From positions 1 through 64,000 of the forward strand of contig CAKOLD010000001.1 in assembly GCA_934096015.1 (NCBI GenBank): 64,000 nt of DNA. Direction: 5' to 3'. Made by a program: the position numbers and the translations under genes. The DNA comes from an uncultured Bacilli bacterium. GTDB taxonomy: Bacteria > Bacillota_I > Bacilli_A > RF39 > UBA660. The notes below the pieces were generated by a model. The model searched no databases. It saw nothing but the letters and a program-made list of their open reading frames with translations, and was not told the origin of the DNA. Positions 16,653-26,928 of this stretch are shown piece after piece (position 1 is the first letter of the stretch; every line of letters starts with the position of its first letter).

Positions 16653-17613
16653 TTATATACCCCTCTAATATATTAAAAACTTCTTCACTACTTTTTGCCA
16701 TACAAATTTGATTTTTTATTTTAGCACTATTAGGCATCCCTTTTAAATACCAAATTGCATGATTTCTAATCTCTAAAGATGCTAATTTTTCACCCTTATC
16801 CTTTATTAACATCTCATAATGTTTTTTTAACATCTGAAATTTTTCTACATTTGTTGGTTTTGGCAAAATTTCTCCCGTTTCTAAATACGTTACACATTCC
16901 TTTATAAGCCATGGATTTCCAAGGACTCCTCTACCAATCATAACAGCATCAACACCAGTTTCATCTAACATTTTTTTAGCATCAAAACAACTATTAATAT
17001 CTCCATTCCCTATAACCGGAATGCTAACACTTTCTTTTACTTGTTTAATTACATTCCAATCAGCATGACCAGAATATCCTTGCGACCTTGTTCGCCCATG
17101 AACCGTAATTGCTGATGCACCTGCCTCTTCTATCTTTTTGGCAACTTCTATGGCATTTATTGAATTTAAATCCCACCCTGTTCTTATTTTTACAGTAACA
17201 GGGACACTTACGGCATTCTTAACAGCCTCAACTATTTCTTTAATCTTATCTGGATTTTTTAAAAGTGCACTACCAGCTTGATTTTTTAACGCTACCTTAG
17301 GAACAGGGCATCCCATATTAATATCAATAATATCAGGATGCATAGTAGATTCAATCATTTTAGCAGCATCAACAAATGATTGAATATCACTTCCAAAAAT
17401 TTGTTGAGCTATTGGTCGTTCATAATCATCCATTTTTAATAATGAAAAAATTTTTTTATCTCCATAAACAATAGCTTTATCGCTAACCATTTCTGCATAA
17501 ATTAACCCTGCTCCCATAGATTTTATTATTTTTCTAAAACTCGTATTACTAATACCCGCCATAGGAGCTAACACAACTCTGTTTTTAATTAAGACATTCC
17601 CAATATTCCACAT
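16639..17613 (-). CDS. dusB: tRNA-dihydrouridine synthase
   Basis: A 324-residue flavoenzyme that reduces uridines in tRNA D loops. Motifs are N-terminal VVLAPMAGISNTSFR, the signature DINMGCPVPKV with catalytic C102, the KIRTGWD strand, the HGRTRSQGYSG loop and the FMN-phosphate site GRGVLGNPW. The family's standard length is kept, including the C-terminal helical domain. It begins a three-gene run with the kinase-like and TraG-like genes. A perfect 10-bp hairpin sits directly before its start and includes the ribosome binding site. Confidence 0.95.
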   Translation of the reverse strand: MWNIGNVLIKNRVVLAPMAGISNTSFRKIIKSMGAGLIYAEMVSDKAIVYGDKKIFSLLKMDDYERPIAQQIFGSDIQSFVDAAKMIESTMHPDIIDINMGCPVPKVALKNQAGSALLKNPDKIKEIVEAVKNAVSVPVTVKIRTGWDLNSINAIEVAKKIEEAGASAITVHGRTRSQGYSGHADWNVIKQVKESVSIPVIGNGDINSCFDAKKMLDETGVDAVMIGRGVLGNPWLIKECVTYLETGEILPKPTNVEKFQMLKKHYEMLIKDKGEKLASLEIRNHAIWYLKGMPNSAKIKNQICMAKSSEEVFNILEGYINGCC

Positions 17614-17615
17614 AA

Positions 17616-17639
17616 AATAACCTTCATTCGAAGGTTATT
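17616..17639 (-). promoter_or_regulatory. hairpin covering the dusB ribosome binding site
   Basis: AATAACCTTC / GAAGGTTATT, a perfect 10-bp stem with a GAAT loop on the mRNA strand, ends two bases before the ATG. The AAGG that would bind 16S rRNA is in its 3' arm. It may sequester the site, or act as a terminator for the small regulator gene upstream (the following T run is short and interrupted). Confidence 0.6.
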
Positions 17640-17668
17640 ATTACACAATACAAATATTTTTTCAACTA

Positions 17669-17911
17669 TTAATCTTCTTCAATTGGATCAAATAATTGTC
17701 TTATATCAATATCTAATGCGTTAGCAATTTTACCCATAGTTTCCAATAAAGGAGTTTTTTCTATTCCAAAAGATTCTAAATCTCTGATATATCCGTGCGA
17801 TAAACCTGTCAAGTCTGCCAGTTCTTGCAAAGTGTAATTACGCATTTTACGATATTTTTTTATATTTCTTCTAACTGTTTGTGATAATTCTTCTTTACTA
17901 TACTGGCTCAT
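17669..17911 (-). CDS. small XRE-family DNA-binding regulator
   Basis: An 80-residue protein made almost only of a Cro/CI-type helix-turn-helix: RNIKKYRKMRNYTLQELADLTGLSHGYIRDLE, where TLQELADLTGLSHGYIRDLE covers the two helices, followed by ETMGKIANALDIDIRQLF. I chose the ATG at 17911, which has GGGAGG seven bases upstream, over an earlier in-frame start. Targets are unknown. It may control itself or the dusB group just downstream. Confidence 0.85.
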   Translation of the reverse strand: MSQYSKEELSQTVRRNIKKYRKMRNYTLQELADLTGLSHGYIRDLESFGIEKTPLLETMGKIANALDIDIRQLFDPIEED

Positions 17912-18005
17912 AAACATGCCTCCCAAAGAAATTATTTCACAAAACCAGTAAAAAATATGTCGTCTATTGGAAGTTTAGCAACTTATTGTGAGAAAATATC
18001 ATTTA

Positions 18006-18368
18006 TTAGATATCGATATTATAGTTTACAAAACCCTCTTCATCTTTAAAAACTCGAACCTCAATGTCAGTAATTAAAACATTTTTATTAATGTTTTCCA
18101 CATAATATTTATCTTGCAACAAACCTTCGTTTATCAAAAGATTAGTATTTAAAAATACTTCGTTATTCAAATCCAATTCTTCTTTTAACTCAGTATCTAC
18201 AGTATTCAGATAAATTAAAGTAGCATCTGCAATCGTTTTTCTTAAACTTTCATATGGATCAGCATAACTCGTTTTAACATTTCTAAATATCATTATACTA
18301 GATAAAGAAATTATAGTAATCAAAGAAATAGAAATAATTAATTCAACTAAAGTAAATCCCTTTTTCAT
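18006..18368 (-). CDS. type IV prepilin-like protein (orphan)
   Basis: A 120-residue protein with a textbook prepilin N terminus: MKKGFTLVELIISISLITII. The cut is expected between G4 and F5, with E9 at position +5, and a hydrophobic helix of about 20 residues follows. The mature domain of about 90 residues is acidic, has no cysteines and is small for a major pilin, so it is more likely a minor pilin or competence pseudopilin. No peptidase, ATPase or platform protein is adjacent; truA precedes it by 8 bases and they are probably co-transcribed. Ribosome binding site GGAG is present. Confidence 0.8.
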   Translation of the reverse strand: MKKGFTLVELIISISLITIISLSSIMIFRNVKTSYADPYESLRKTIADATLIYLNTVDTELKEELDLNNEVFLNTNLLINEGLLQDKYYVENINKNVLITDIEVRVFKDEEGFVNYNIDI

Positions 18369-18376
18369 TTTAACTC

Positions 18377-19099
18377 CTAATAATAAATCTTTTCTAAATA
18401 TAACCCATTTGATGGAACAGTAGTGTAATGATAAATGTTTTCACCTGAATCCAACATTTCTGTAATTTGTCTAACACCACATTTATTACTTCCTACTAAA
18501 ATTAATGCACCAACTAAATTTCTTACCATATATCTATAAAAACTTGTACCTGTAAATCTAACAATTAGAACATCTTTACGTTTTTTTAATTCAATATTAT
18601 ATATTAAACTATTATAATTTTCTCTATCTCCAGCCACAAATGCTTTATATGAATGCGCTCCGACTAACTTCTTTGCAGCAATTTTCATCATTTTAACATC
18701 TAATTTTTTGCAATAATTATACAAATATTTATCATAAATAACATTTCTTTCACCCATATTTATAACATAAGTATATATCTTTTTCCTTACATTAAATCTG
18801 GCATGAAAATAATCGTCAACAACCAAACAATTATTTATATAAATATCATCAGGTAATAAAGAATTCATTGCTTTTTTTAAAGAATTTGGATCAAGTTCTA
18901 ATTTCATATCAAAATGACATTTTTGATCCTTAGCATGTACGCCTCTATCAGTTCTACCAGCTCCTTTTACAGTAACTGATCGCTTATCAATCTTTGCTAA
19001 AACTTTTTCTATTTCTTCCTGAACACTTCTATGATCTTTTAACCTTTGAAAACCATAAAACGAACTTCCATCATAACTAACACTAGCAAGATATCTCAA
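18377..19099 (-). CDS. truA: tRNA pseudouridine synthase A
   Basis: A 240-residue TruA that makes pseudouridine at positions 38-40 of tRNA anticodon stems. The catalytic motif GAGRTDRGVHA includes D51. Other markers are SYDGSSFYGFQRL near the start, DDYFHARFNVRKKIYTY and GTSFYRYMVRNLVGALI near the end. It overlaps the upstream ATPase-like gene by 4 bases (ATGA). In many Firmicutes truA follows the ecfA1-ecfA2-ecfT cassette, as here except that ecfT is missing. Confidence 0.95.
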   Translation of the reverse strand: MRYLASVSYDGSSFYGFQRLKDHRSVQEEIEKVLAKIDKRSVTVKGAGRTDRGVHAKDQKCHFDMKLELDPNSLKKAMNSLLPDDIYINNCLVVDDYFHARFNVRKKIYTYVINMGERNVIYDKYLYNYCKKLDVKMMKIAAKKLVGAHSYKAFVAGDRENYNSLIYNIELKKRKDVLIVRFTGTSFYRYMVRNLVGALILVGSNKCGVRQITEMLDSGENIYHYTTVPSNGLYLEKIYY

Positions 19100-19734
19100 T
19101 TTAAACTCCTATAAATGTCTTTTAGCAATTCCTTAGGATCCATAGTAAAACTTAAATCAGCAGTTTTTTTATTTGCTTTACGTATAAAATCTATTATAGG
19201 AGGATAATCCTTTATTCTTCTAGCAGCAAATAATTCTTTTTTTGGCCCATTAAAAATTAACTTTTTGTTCTCAACAATCATAACAGTATCAGAAACTTCA
19301 TATAGAAAACCAATATCACTACTAATAACAATAATAGTATGATCTTCCATTTTCAATTTTCTAAGTAAATTAATAAACATTTTTTTATTTTTAAAAGACA
19401 AACCAATATCAAAATAATCAAATATATAAACACTGGGATCATGTTTTAATAAATAAATTAACAGAATAAATTTAAATTCATTAGTACTTAATATCTTAAT
19501 TTTCTTATCTAATATCTTTTCATTTAAATGAAATTCCTTTAAATATTCTAATATTTTTTCATCTACTTTAAATTTTAATCCGTTTAAAAATCTTTTTACA
19601 GTCCATTCATCATCATAGCTGATTCCATAAAAATCTTTTAAATAATCAACTAAATCATCTTTATCTTTATAAAAACCAGTAATAGAATTTTTTTTGAAAT
19701 TTTTATTTATATCATTAGCATACATTATTTCCAT
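19096..19734 (-). CDS. degenerate EcfA-type ABC ATPase (second of pair)
   Basis: About 212 residues with the outline of an energy-coupling-factor ATPase but few catalytic residues. Where the P loop should be there is GFYKDKDDLVDYLKDF, lacking the GxxGxGKS pattern. The signature LSGGQ is replaced by LSTNEFKF. The Walker B position reads VYIFDYFDIGLS, with Tyr in place of the catalytic Glu. The H-loop region reads VISSDIGFLYEVSDTVMIV and the end keeps the EcfA-like GPKKELF. Start assigned at an ATG preceded by GGGAG; another ATG three codons in overlaps the upstream stop as TAATG. It sits between its partner and truA, where ecfA2 and ecfT normally occur. Confidence 0.65.
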   Translation of the reverse strand: MEIMYANDINKNFKKNSITGFYKDKDDLVDYLKDFYGISYDDEWTVKRFLNGLKFKVDEKILEYLKEFHLNEKILDKKIKILSTNEFKFILLIYLLKHDPSVYIFDYFDIGLSFKNKKMFINLLRKLKMEDHTIIVISSDIGFLYEVSDTVMIVENKKLIFNGPKKELFAARRIKDYPPIIDFIRKANKKTADLSFTMDPKELLKDIYRSLN

Positions 19735-20468
19735 AAAGCTCCCACACATTCATTAATAGTTTCAAAATCTTTATCAACTAACTCATAATATTTTAAATAC
19801 TCATTTATTTCAATTATAAAAGGCATAGGTAATTTTAAGTCTTTCAATATCTTATCTTTTAAAACCTTTTTAGTTTCTCCACTTTTTACCAATTTAAAAT
19901 TATTTATAACAACAACCTCATCAGAATACAGAAGATATTCAGGATTAGTTGAAGTATAAATTAATGAAATATTATAATCTTTAACATAATCTATTATTAA
20001 TTTAACTTGATCATTATTTAAATAAGAAAATAAATTATCAATTCCTAAAATATCAGGATTAACTATCAAAAATGAAAGGATTTTTATAAAACACTTTTCT
20101 TGGGTATTTAAAAATGCTATTTTATAATCAATTAAATCTTCAATATGAAAGTAATGAGTTACCAAAGATACTCTAGAACTTATTTCTTTTTCATTATAAT
20201 TAAATTTCTTTAAATAAAAACTTAACTCATCTTTTACATAATCAGTTAGAAAACTTTCAAAATCAAATATAGTCATAACATTTTTTTTCAAAAAATCAAA
20301 TTCATAGTCATTTAATCGCTTTTTATCTAGATAAACAGATTCATTATTAATTTTGTTTGCAAGAAGTTTAAAAATAGTTGTTTTCCCACTAGATTCAGGT
20401 CCTATAACAGCTGTTATTTTATTCAAATTTATTTTCATGTTATATTTTTTAAAAATTAAAGTTTCCAA
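19725..20468 (-). CDS. divergent EcfA-type ABC ATPase (first of pair)
   Basis: A 247-residue ABC ATPase-like protein starting at a TTG with GGTGGGAA upstream. The Walker A GPESSGKTT at 23-31 is intact. The signature region reads LNTQEKCFIKILSFL, replacing LSGGQ, and the Walker B reads DILGIDNLFSYL with Asn where the catalytic Glu belongs. The C terminus LKLPMPFIIEINEYL matches the EcfA pattern. So nucleotide may be bound but hydrolysis is doubtful. It is the first gene of an operon with the second ATPase-like gene and truA. No transmembrane T component or S component is in the window. Confidence 0.7.
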   Translation of the reverse strand: METLIFKKYNMKINLNKITAVIGPESSGKTTIFKLLANKINNESVYLDKKRLNDYEFDFLKKNVMTIFDFESFLTDYVKDELSFYLKKFNYNEKEISSRVSLVTHYFHIEDLIDYKIAFLNTQEKCFIKILSFLIVNPDILGIDNLFSYLNNDQVKLIIDYVKDYNISLIYTSTNPEYLLYSDEVVVINNFKLVKSGETKKVLKDKILKDLKLPMPFIIEINEYLKYYELVDKDFETINECVGALWK

Positions 20469-20491
20469 ATTCCCACCACTTTTCTAAAAAG

Positions 20492-20500
20492 ATTATAACA
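20492..20500 (-). promoter_or_regulatory. extended -10 promoter of the EcfA-like/truA operon
   Basis: TGTTATAAT on the minus strand, a perfect -10 with a TGn extension, 24 bases before the TTG start. No good -35 is apparent. Confidence 0.6.
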
Positions 20501-20510
20501 TTAATTAAAC

Positions 20511-20537
20511 AATAATAAAAGAAGCATTTCTGCTTCT
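20511..20537 (-). terminator. intrinsic terminator after yihY
   Basis: AGAAGCA / TGCTTCT (7 bp, 4-base loop) followed on the minus strand by TTTTATTATT. It separates the yihY unit from the EcfA-like operon. Confidence 0.7.
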
Positions 20538-20596
20538 CAAGTATTATTTCATAATATCGTTAATTTACAAAAATTAGATTGATATCATGATTTTAA

Positions 20597-20621
20597 GTAC
20601 ACAAATAATACTCGTGTGTAC
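20597..20621. repeat. inverted repeat downstream of yihY
   Basis: GTACACA / TGTGTAC, a perfect 7-bp inverted repeat with an 11-base spacer, 15 bases after the yihY stop. There is no T run, so it is not a clear terminator; it could be an operator-like site or an mRNA 3' structure. Confidence 0.4.
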
Positions 20622-20635
20622 ACTATTATTATTAG

Positions 20636-21499
20636 CTAATTATCAATATTTATAGTTCCAGTTTTTTCCAATTTTTCTTTTTCAGCACGATAATTCAAAC
20701 TCATTCCAATAACAAATATAAATGATAGCATATAAACCCATAACATTAAAATAGCAATACTACTCAAACCTCCATAATAAATACTGTAGTTTTTATTATA
20801 ATTTATATAAACACTATATATGTTCGTAAATATGATCCATCCAATTGTCGTAAATATCGCTCCTGTATACACTTTAGCATTAGGCATTAATCTATCTGGC
20901 GCAATTCCATAAATCACTTTTATAAATATAAATATTATGACCCAAGTTAATGGTCCCTTTACAAAAGGCAACAAAGGCATAATATACTGTTCAAGTTCAA
21001 AGTAATCTACAGCATTCAATATTTTAGTTCCAAGTAAAGGAACCAATAAAATAAACATATAAAGTATTACAAATAAAAGAGTCATCAAAATAGCTTTAAA
21101 ACGTCTTTTAAAAAAATTAGATTGTTTAATACCATATATTTCATTACTAGTCAATATAATAGAATTAGCACCATTACTAGCAATATAAAACATAATGATA
21201 AAAATTATTACCAAACTAATTGACATACTATTTGGATCCAAACTAGCTGTAGTTATATTAAATTCCATACTTGGAAAAACTTTTTGAACAATAGTAGCTA
21301 AACTATCCATAGATAGGCCCAAAATATTAGCAACAGCACTAACAAAAGTAATAATAGGCACAAATGACAAAAAAGAAAAAAAAGCTAATTGTCCAGGCAA
21401 AATTGCCATTTCTGGTCGATTTATAATTTCAAAAACATTCAACATAAAACTTTTAAATCTTTTTAACTGTTTTATAGCAAATAACTTAATCTTTTTCAC
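20636..21499 (-). CDS. YihY/BrkB-family inner membrane protein
   Basis: About 287 residues with six hydrophobic segments and the YihY/virulence-factor-BrkB pattern: AILPGQLAFFSFLSFVPIITF, SNGANSIILTSNEIYGIKQ, the RRFKAILMTLLFVILY helix and NAKVYTGAIFTTIGWIIFTNIYS. Biochemical function of the family is not settled, despite an old annotation as RNase BN. I place the start at a GTG (21499) with GGTGA upstream; the coding region overlaps the end of the GGDEF gene by 14 bases, so the two are coupled. Confidence 0.85.
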   Translation of the reverse strand: MKKIKLFAIKQLKRFKSFMLNVFEIINRPEMAILPGQLAFFSFLSFVPIITFVSAVANILGLSMDSLATIVQKVFPSMEFNITTASLDPNSMSISLVIIFIIMFYIASNGANSIILTSNEIYGIKQSNFFKRRFKAILMTLLFVILYMFILLVPLLGTKILNAVDYFELEQYIMPLLPFVKGPLTWVIIFIFIKVIYGIAPDRLMPNAKVYTGAIFTTIGWIIFTNIYSVYINYNKNYSIYYGGLSSIAILMLWVYMLSFIFVIGMSLNYRAEKEKLEKTGTINIDN

Positions 21500-23516
21500 T
21501 ATCTTCACCAATAATAGCTTTATTTTCTCTCATCATTTCACTAGCTTCATTTATAGCATCTTCTATTAATTTTAAGTCATCATTAATCATACTAAATCCT
21601 ACAGCTGCACTATAATCATATGGAAGTTTCTTAAATTCTTTCAACAATTTTTTAATATAACTCACTACTTGTTTTTCAGAATAGCCAACAAGATATACCA
21701 TAAATTCATTTCCATCAGTTCTCATTATTTCTGTATTATCTAATTGTGTTTTAATCAATGAATTTGCTGCACCTTGTATTTGTTTGTCACCTTCCTCATG
21801 CCCAAAAGTATCATTCAAATATTTAATATTATTTAAATCGATTACAATTATACCCTGAGGATAAATAGTATTTTGATTCCAAATTTCCATTTTCTCATTT
21901 AAATAATTTCTATTTTTTAAACTTGTAAGCATATCAATAAATTTTAGCTTATCATCTTTTTTAATTTTTGTATTTAAAACAATTTTCTTCGATTTTCTAA
22001 CAAAATGAATTATAGAAAGTATAAGAATAACTAATAACAATAATACATATCGTGCCAATTTTGCTACTTTACTTCCACTTAAATAGGCTTTTTCAAAATC
22101 TACTAATCCAGACAACTTATAAACTGAATCATTTAAAGTCATTACATAATTAGAAAATAATTTACTAAATGTGTCATTATCACTATAAACAAAGGAATAC
22201 GATCTACCAGATAATTTATTTTCTAATCTAATAGAATAATTATCTCCAAAATCTTTAGCATAATTTAAAAACGTATTTTTATCTAAAACAATTGTATAAC
22301 CCTTTTTCATCAGTTTTTTTAATTGGCTATCTTTTTTATACGTATTAACCTTTATATTTGGGTAATTACTCAAATAATTTGCAAGTTTAGTATTTTCTAA
22401 AACATAAACATTTCCCTTAACACTAGAAATAGTATCATATATATTTGTACTACTATTAGGCTCAACAACTACATAATCCAAATTCATATTAGTACTTATA
22501 TTATTTAAATCATCAAGATCAATAAATGAGTTAAATGCTAAATTCACTTTTTTATTTTTTAAACCCTTGGCAAGAGAATTTAAACTTTTATATTTTTTAT
22601 ATTTAAAATCAACATTTGAAAACTTTGCAAAATCTTCAACATATTCGCTTACTATACCATGATAATTTTTACTTCTTAATATTTGATATGGATAAGATTC
22701 TAAAACTCCTATCGCATAATCCTTACTAGTTAATGTTGCTTCATCAGCTTCATTTATCTTTAAAGATTTAATAAATAATTCATAATTATGATTATAATAC
22801 GATTTTTCTAAATCACTTTTTATCCAATTGTTATAAAATTTTGTAATTATAGAATTCAAAGTACTATCTTCACCTAAAGTAAAGTAATAATAAATATCAA
22901 AATCATTAAAGAAATAAACTACCTTATAATTATTTTGCAAAATAATATCTTTATATTGATTCAAAGGAATTACTATATAATTAACTTTATCTTCATAAAA
23001 AGCTTCAAACAAAGAATTACTACTATCAAAAGTTGTTATAGTGTTATTACTAAAAGAATAACTAGAAATCAATTCAGAATCATTAGAAAGTAAACCAATT
23101 GTTTTATCTTTAATATCTTCAACTTTAGCAATGGAATAATTTTCTTTACTAACTAAAACATAATTATCTGTAAAAAATAGTAAATCGTTTTCCGTTAAAT
23201 TAAAACCTTTGTTAAAACCTAATTTAGCATTACCATCAGTAGTTACTACATTAGAATTTACTTCTAAATCATATTCAGTTTGCAAATCATCAATAAAATC
23301 GTAAAAAACTCCTTCACCATCTTTACTAAAATTATTTAAATCATTTTGTACGTTAAAACTAATTAAATTAGTCTTATTATTATTAATCCAAGTCCTTTCA
23401 ACAACATTTAAACTATTTTTATCTCTAAAAATATTATATAGAACAAAAAATGCAGCGACAATTAACAATAATATCAACAAACTAATTATTAAATATTTTT
23501 TTTGTTTCTTTTTCAT
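21486..23516 (-). CDS. membrane GGDEF-domain protein with two solute-binding-like sensor domains
   Basis: A 676-residue protein. Residues 7-29 form a membrane anchor. Residues about 35-475 look like two extracytoplasmic periplasmic-binding-protein-type (SBP_bac_3) domains, with phrases such as IKDKTIGLLSNDSEL and DYAIGVLESYPYQILRS opening each. A second membrane helix lies at about 482-505. The C-terminal 160 residues are a GGDEF domain: VIDLNNIKYLNDTFGHEEGD with the metal Asp D560. The signature, however, is RTDGNEF (D601-F605), in which the key acidic third residue is Asn. So it is probably an inactive cyclase or a GTP/c-di-GMP-binding sensor. No RxxD inhibitory site is evident. Confidence 0.82.
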   Translation of the reverse strand: MKKKQKKYLIISLLILLLIVAAFFVLYNIFRDKNSLNVVERTWINNNKTNLISFNVQNDLNNFSKDGEGVFYDFIDDLQTEYDLEVNSNVVTTDGNAKLGFNKGFNLTENDLLFFTDNYVLVSKENYSIAKVEDIKDKTIGLLSNDSELISSYSFSNNTITTFDSSNSLFEAFYEDKVNYIVIPLNQYKDIILQNNYKVVYFFNDFDIYYYFTLGEDSTLNSIITKFYNNWIKSDLEKSYYNHNYELFIKSLKINEADEATLTSKDYAIGVLESYPYQILRSKNYHGIVSEYVEDFAKFSNVDFKYKKYKSLNSLAKGLKNKKVNLAFNSFIDLDDLNNISTNMNLDYVVVEPNSSTNIYDTISSVKGNVYVLENTKLANYLSNYPNIKVNTYKKDSQLKKLMKKGYTIVLDKNTFLNYAKDFGDNYSIRLENKLSGRSYSFVYSDNDTFSKLFSNYVMTLNDSVYKLSGLVDFEKAYLSGSKVAKLARYVLLLLVILILSIIHFVRKSKKIVLNTKIKKDDKLKFIDMLTSLKNRNYLNEKMEIWNQNTIYPQGIIVIDLNNIKYLNDTFGHEEGDKQIQGAANSLIKTQLDNTEIMRTDGNEFMVYLVGYSEKQVVSYIKKLLKEFKKLPYDYSAAVGFSMINDDLKLIEDAINEASEMMRENKAIIGEDSEKD

Positions 23517-23525
23517 TTAAATCAC

Positions 23526-23999
23526 CTACGAACTATACTTAGTCCATGATATTGTAGCATTTCCAGCTTTTTTATACCCCATAATTGGAAAAACATTATC
23601 ATCTTTAGTACTTAGTGAATCAAAGATATACTGAATGTCATAAAAATTCTTTTCATCATCACTCAACTTTTCTAAAGTTTTTACAGCAATAGTCTCAGCG
23701 TCATTAGGAACGCCATCATTCAATTTAACAACAATATATATAATTTTTCCTTTTATATTTATGTTAGCAGAATTTACTAAAGTATTTTCTTTTATAAGAG
23801 CAGTCATTTCTGTTAATCTATCATCACTTAGCTTAACAGCGTCAATTCCTTCTAACCTTGTTCCGTAAGGATCTCTCGTACTTTGTCCAATAAAGTATAC
23901 AGCTGTTCCTATTAATACTGCTAATATACAAGTTATAGATATAATCATTAAAATTACATACACTCTGTTATTCTTGTAAAACCCTTTAAATCCCTTCAA
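23526..23999 (-). CDS. hypothetical single-pass membrane protein
   Basis: A 157-residue protein of no family I recognise. It starts at a TTG with GAGGTGAT upstream and has a strong promoter 26 bases ahead. After a basic start (KGFKGFYKNNR) a hydrophobic segment covers about 15-37. The outer part contains TRLEGIDAVKLSDDRL and long beta-forming stretches such as KGKIIYIVVKL, so it may adopt a small alpha/beta fold similar to the Asp23/Gls24-like or YtxG-type extracellular modules; this is speculative. It is followed 9 bases later by the GGDEF protein and may act with it. Confidence 0.65.
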   Translation of the reverse strand: MKGFKGFYKNNRVYVILMIISITCILAVLIGTAVYFIGQSTRDPYGTRLEGIDAVKLSDDRLTEMTALIKENTLVNSANINIKGKIIYIVVKLNDGVPNDAETIAVKTLEKLSDDEKNFYDIQYIFDSLSTKDDNVFPIMGYKKAGNATISWTKYSS

Positions 24000-24024
24000 A
24001 ATAATCACCTCAATAAGTAATATA

Positions 24025-24053
24025 ATTATACTACATAATATTTTTTTTAGCAA
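24025..24053 (-). promoter_or_regulatory. promoter of the TTG-start membrane protein and GGDEF operon
   Basis: TTGCTA (24048-24053) and a perfect TATAAT (24025-24030) with 17-base spacing on the minus strand. The -35 box follows directly after the ligA terminator. Confidence 0.8.
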
Positions 24054-24054
24054 T

Positions 24055-26920
<2,866 letters not shown>

Positions 26921-26928
26921 TTTATCAC

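Noticed and set aside
17912..18005. A promoter for the XRE gene (TTGCTA then CATATT)
   Set aside because: Spacing of 16 with a poor -10; not convincing enough to list as a feature.
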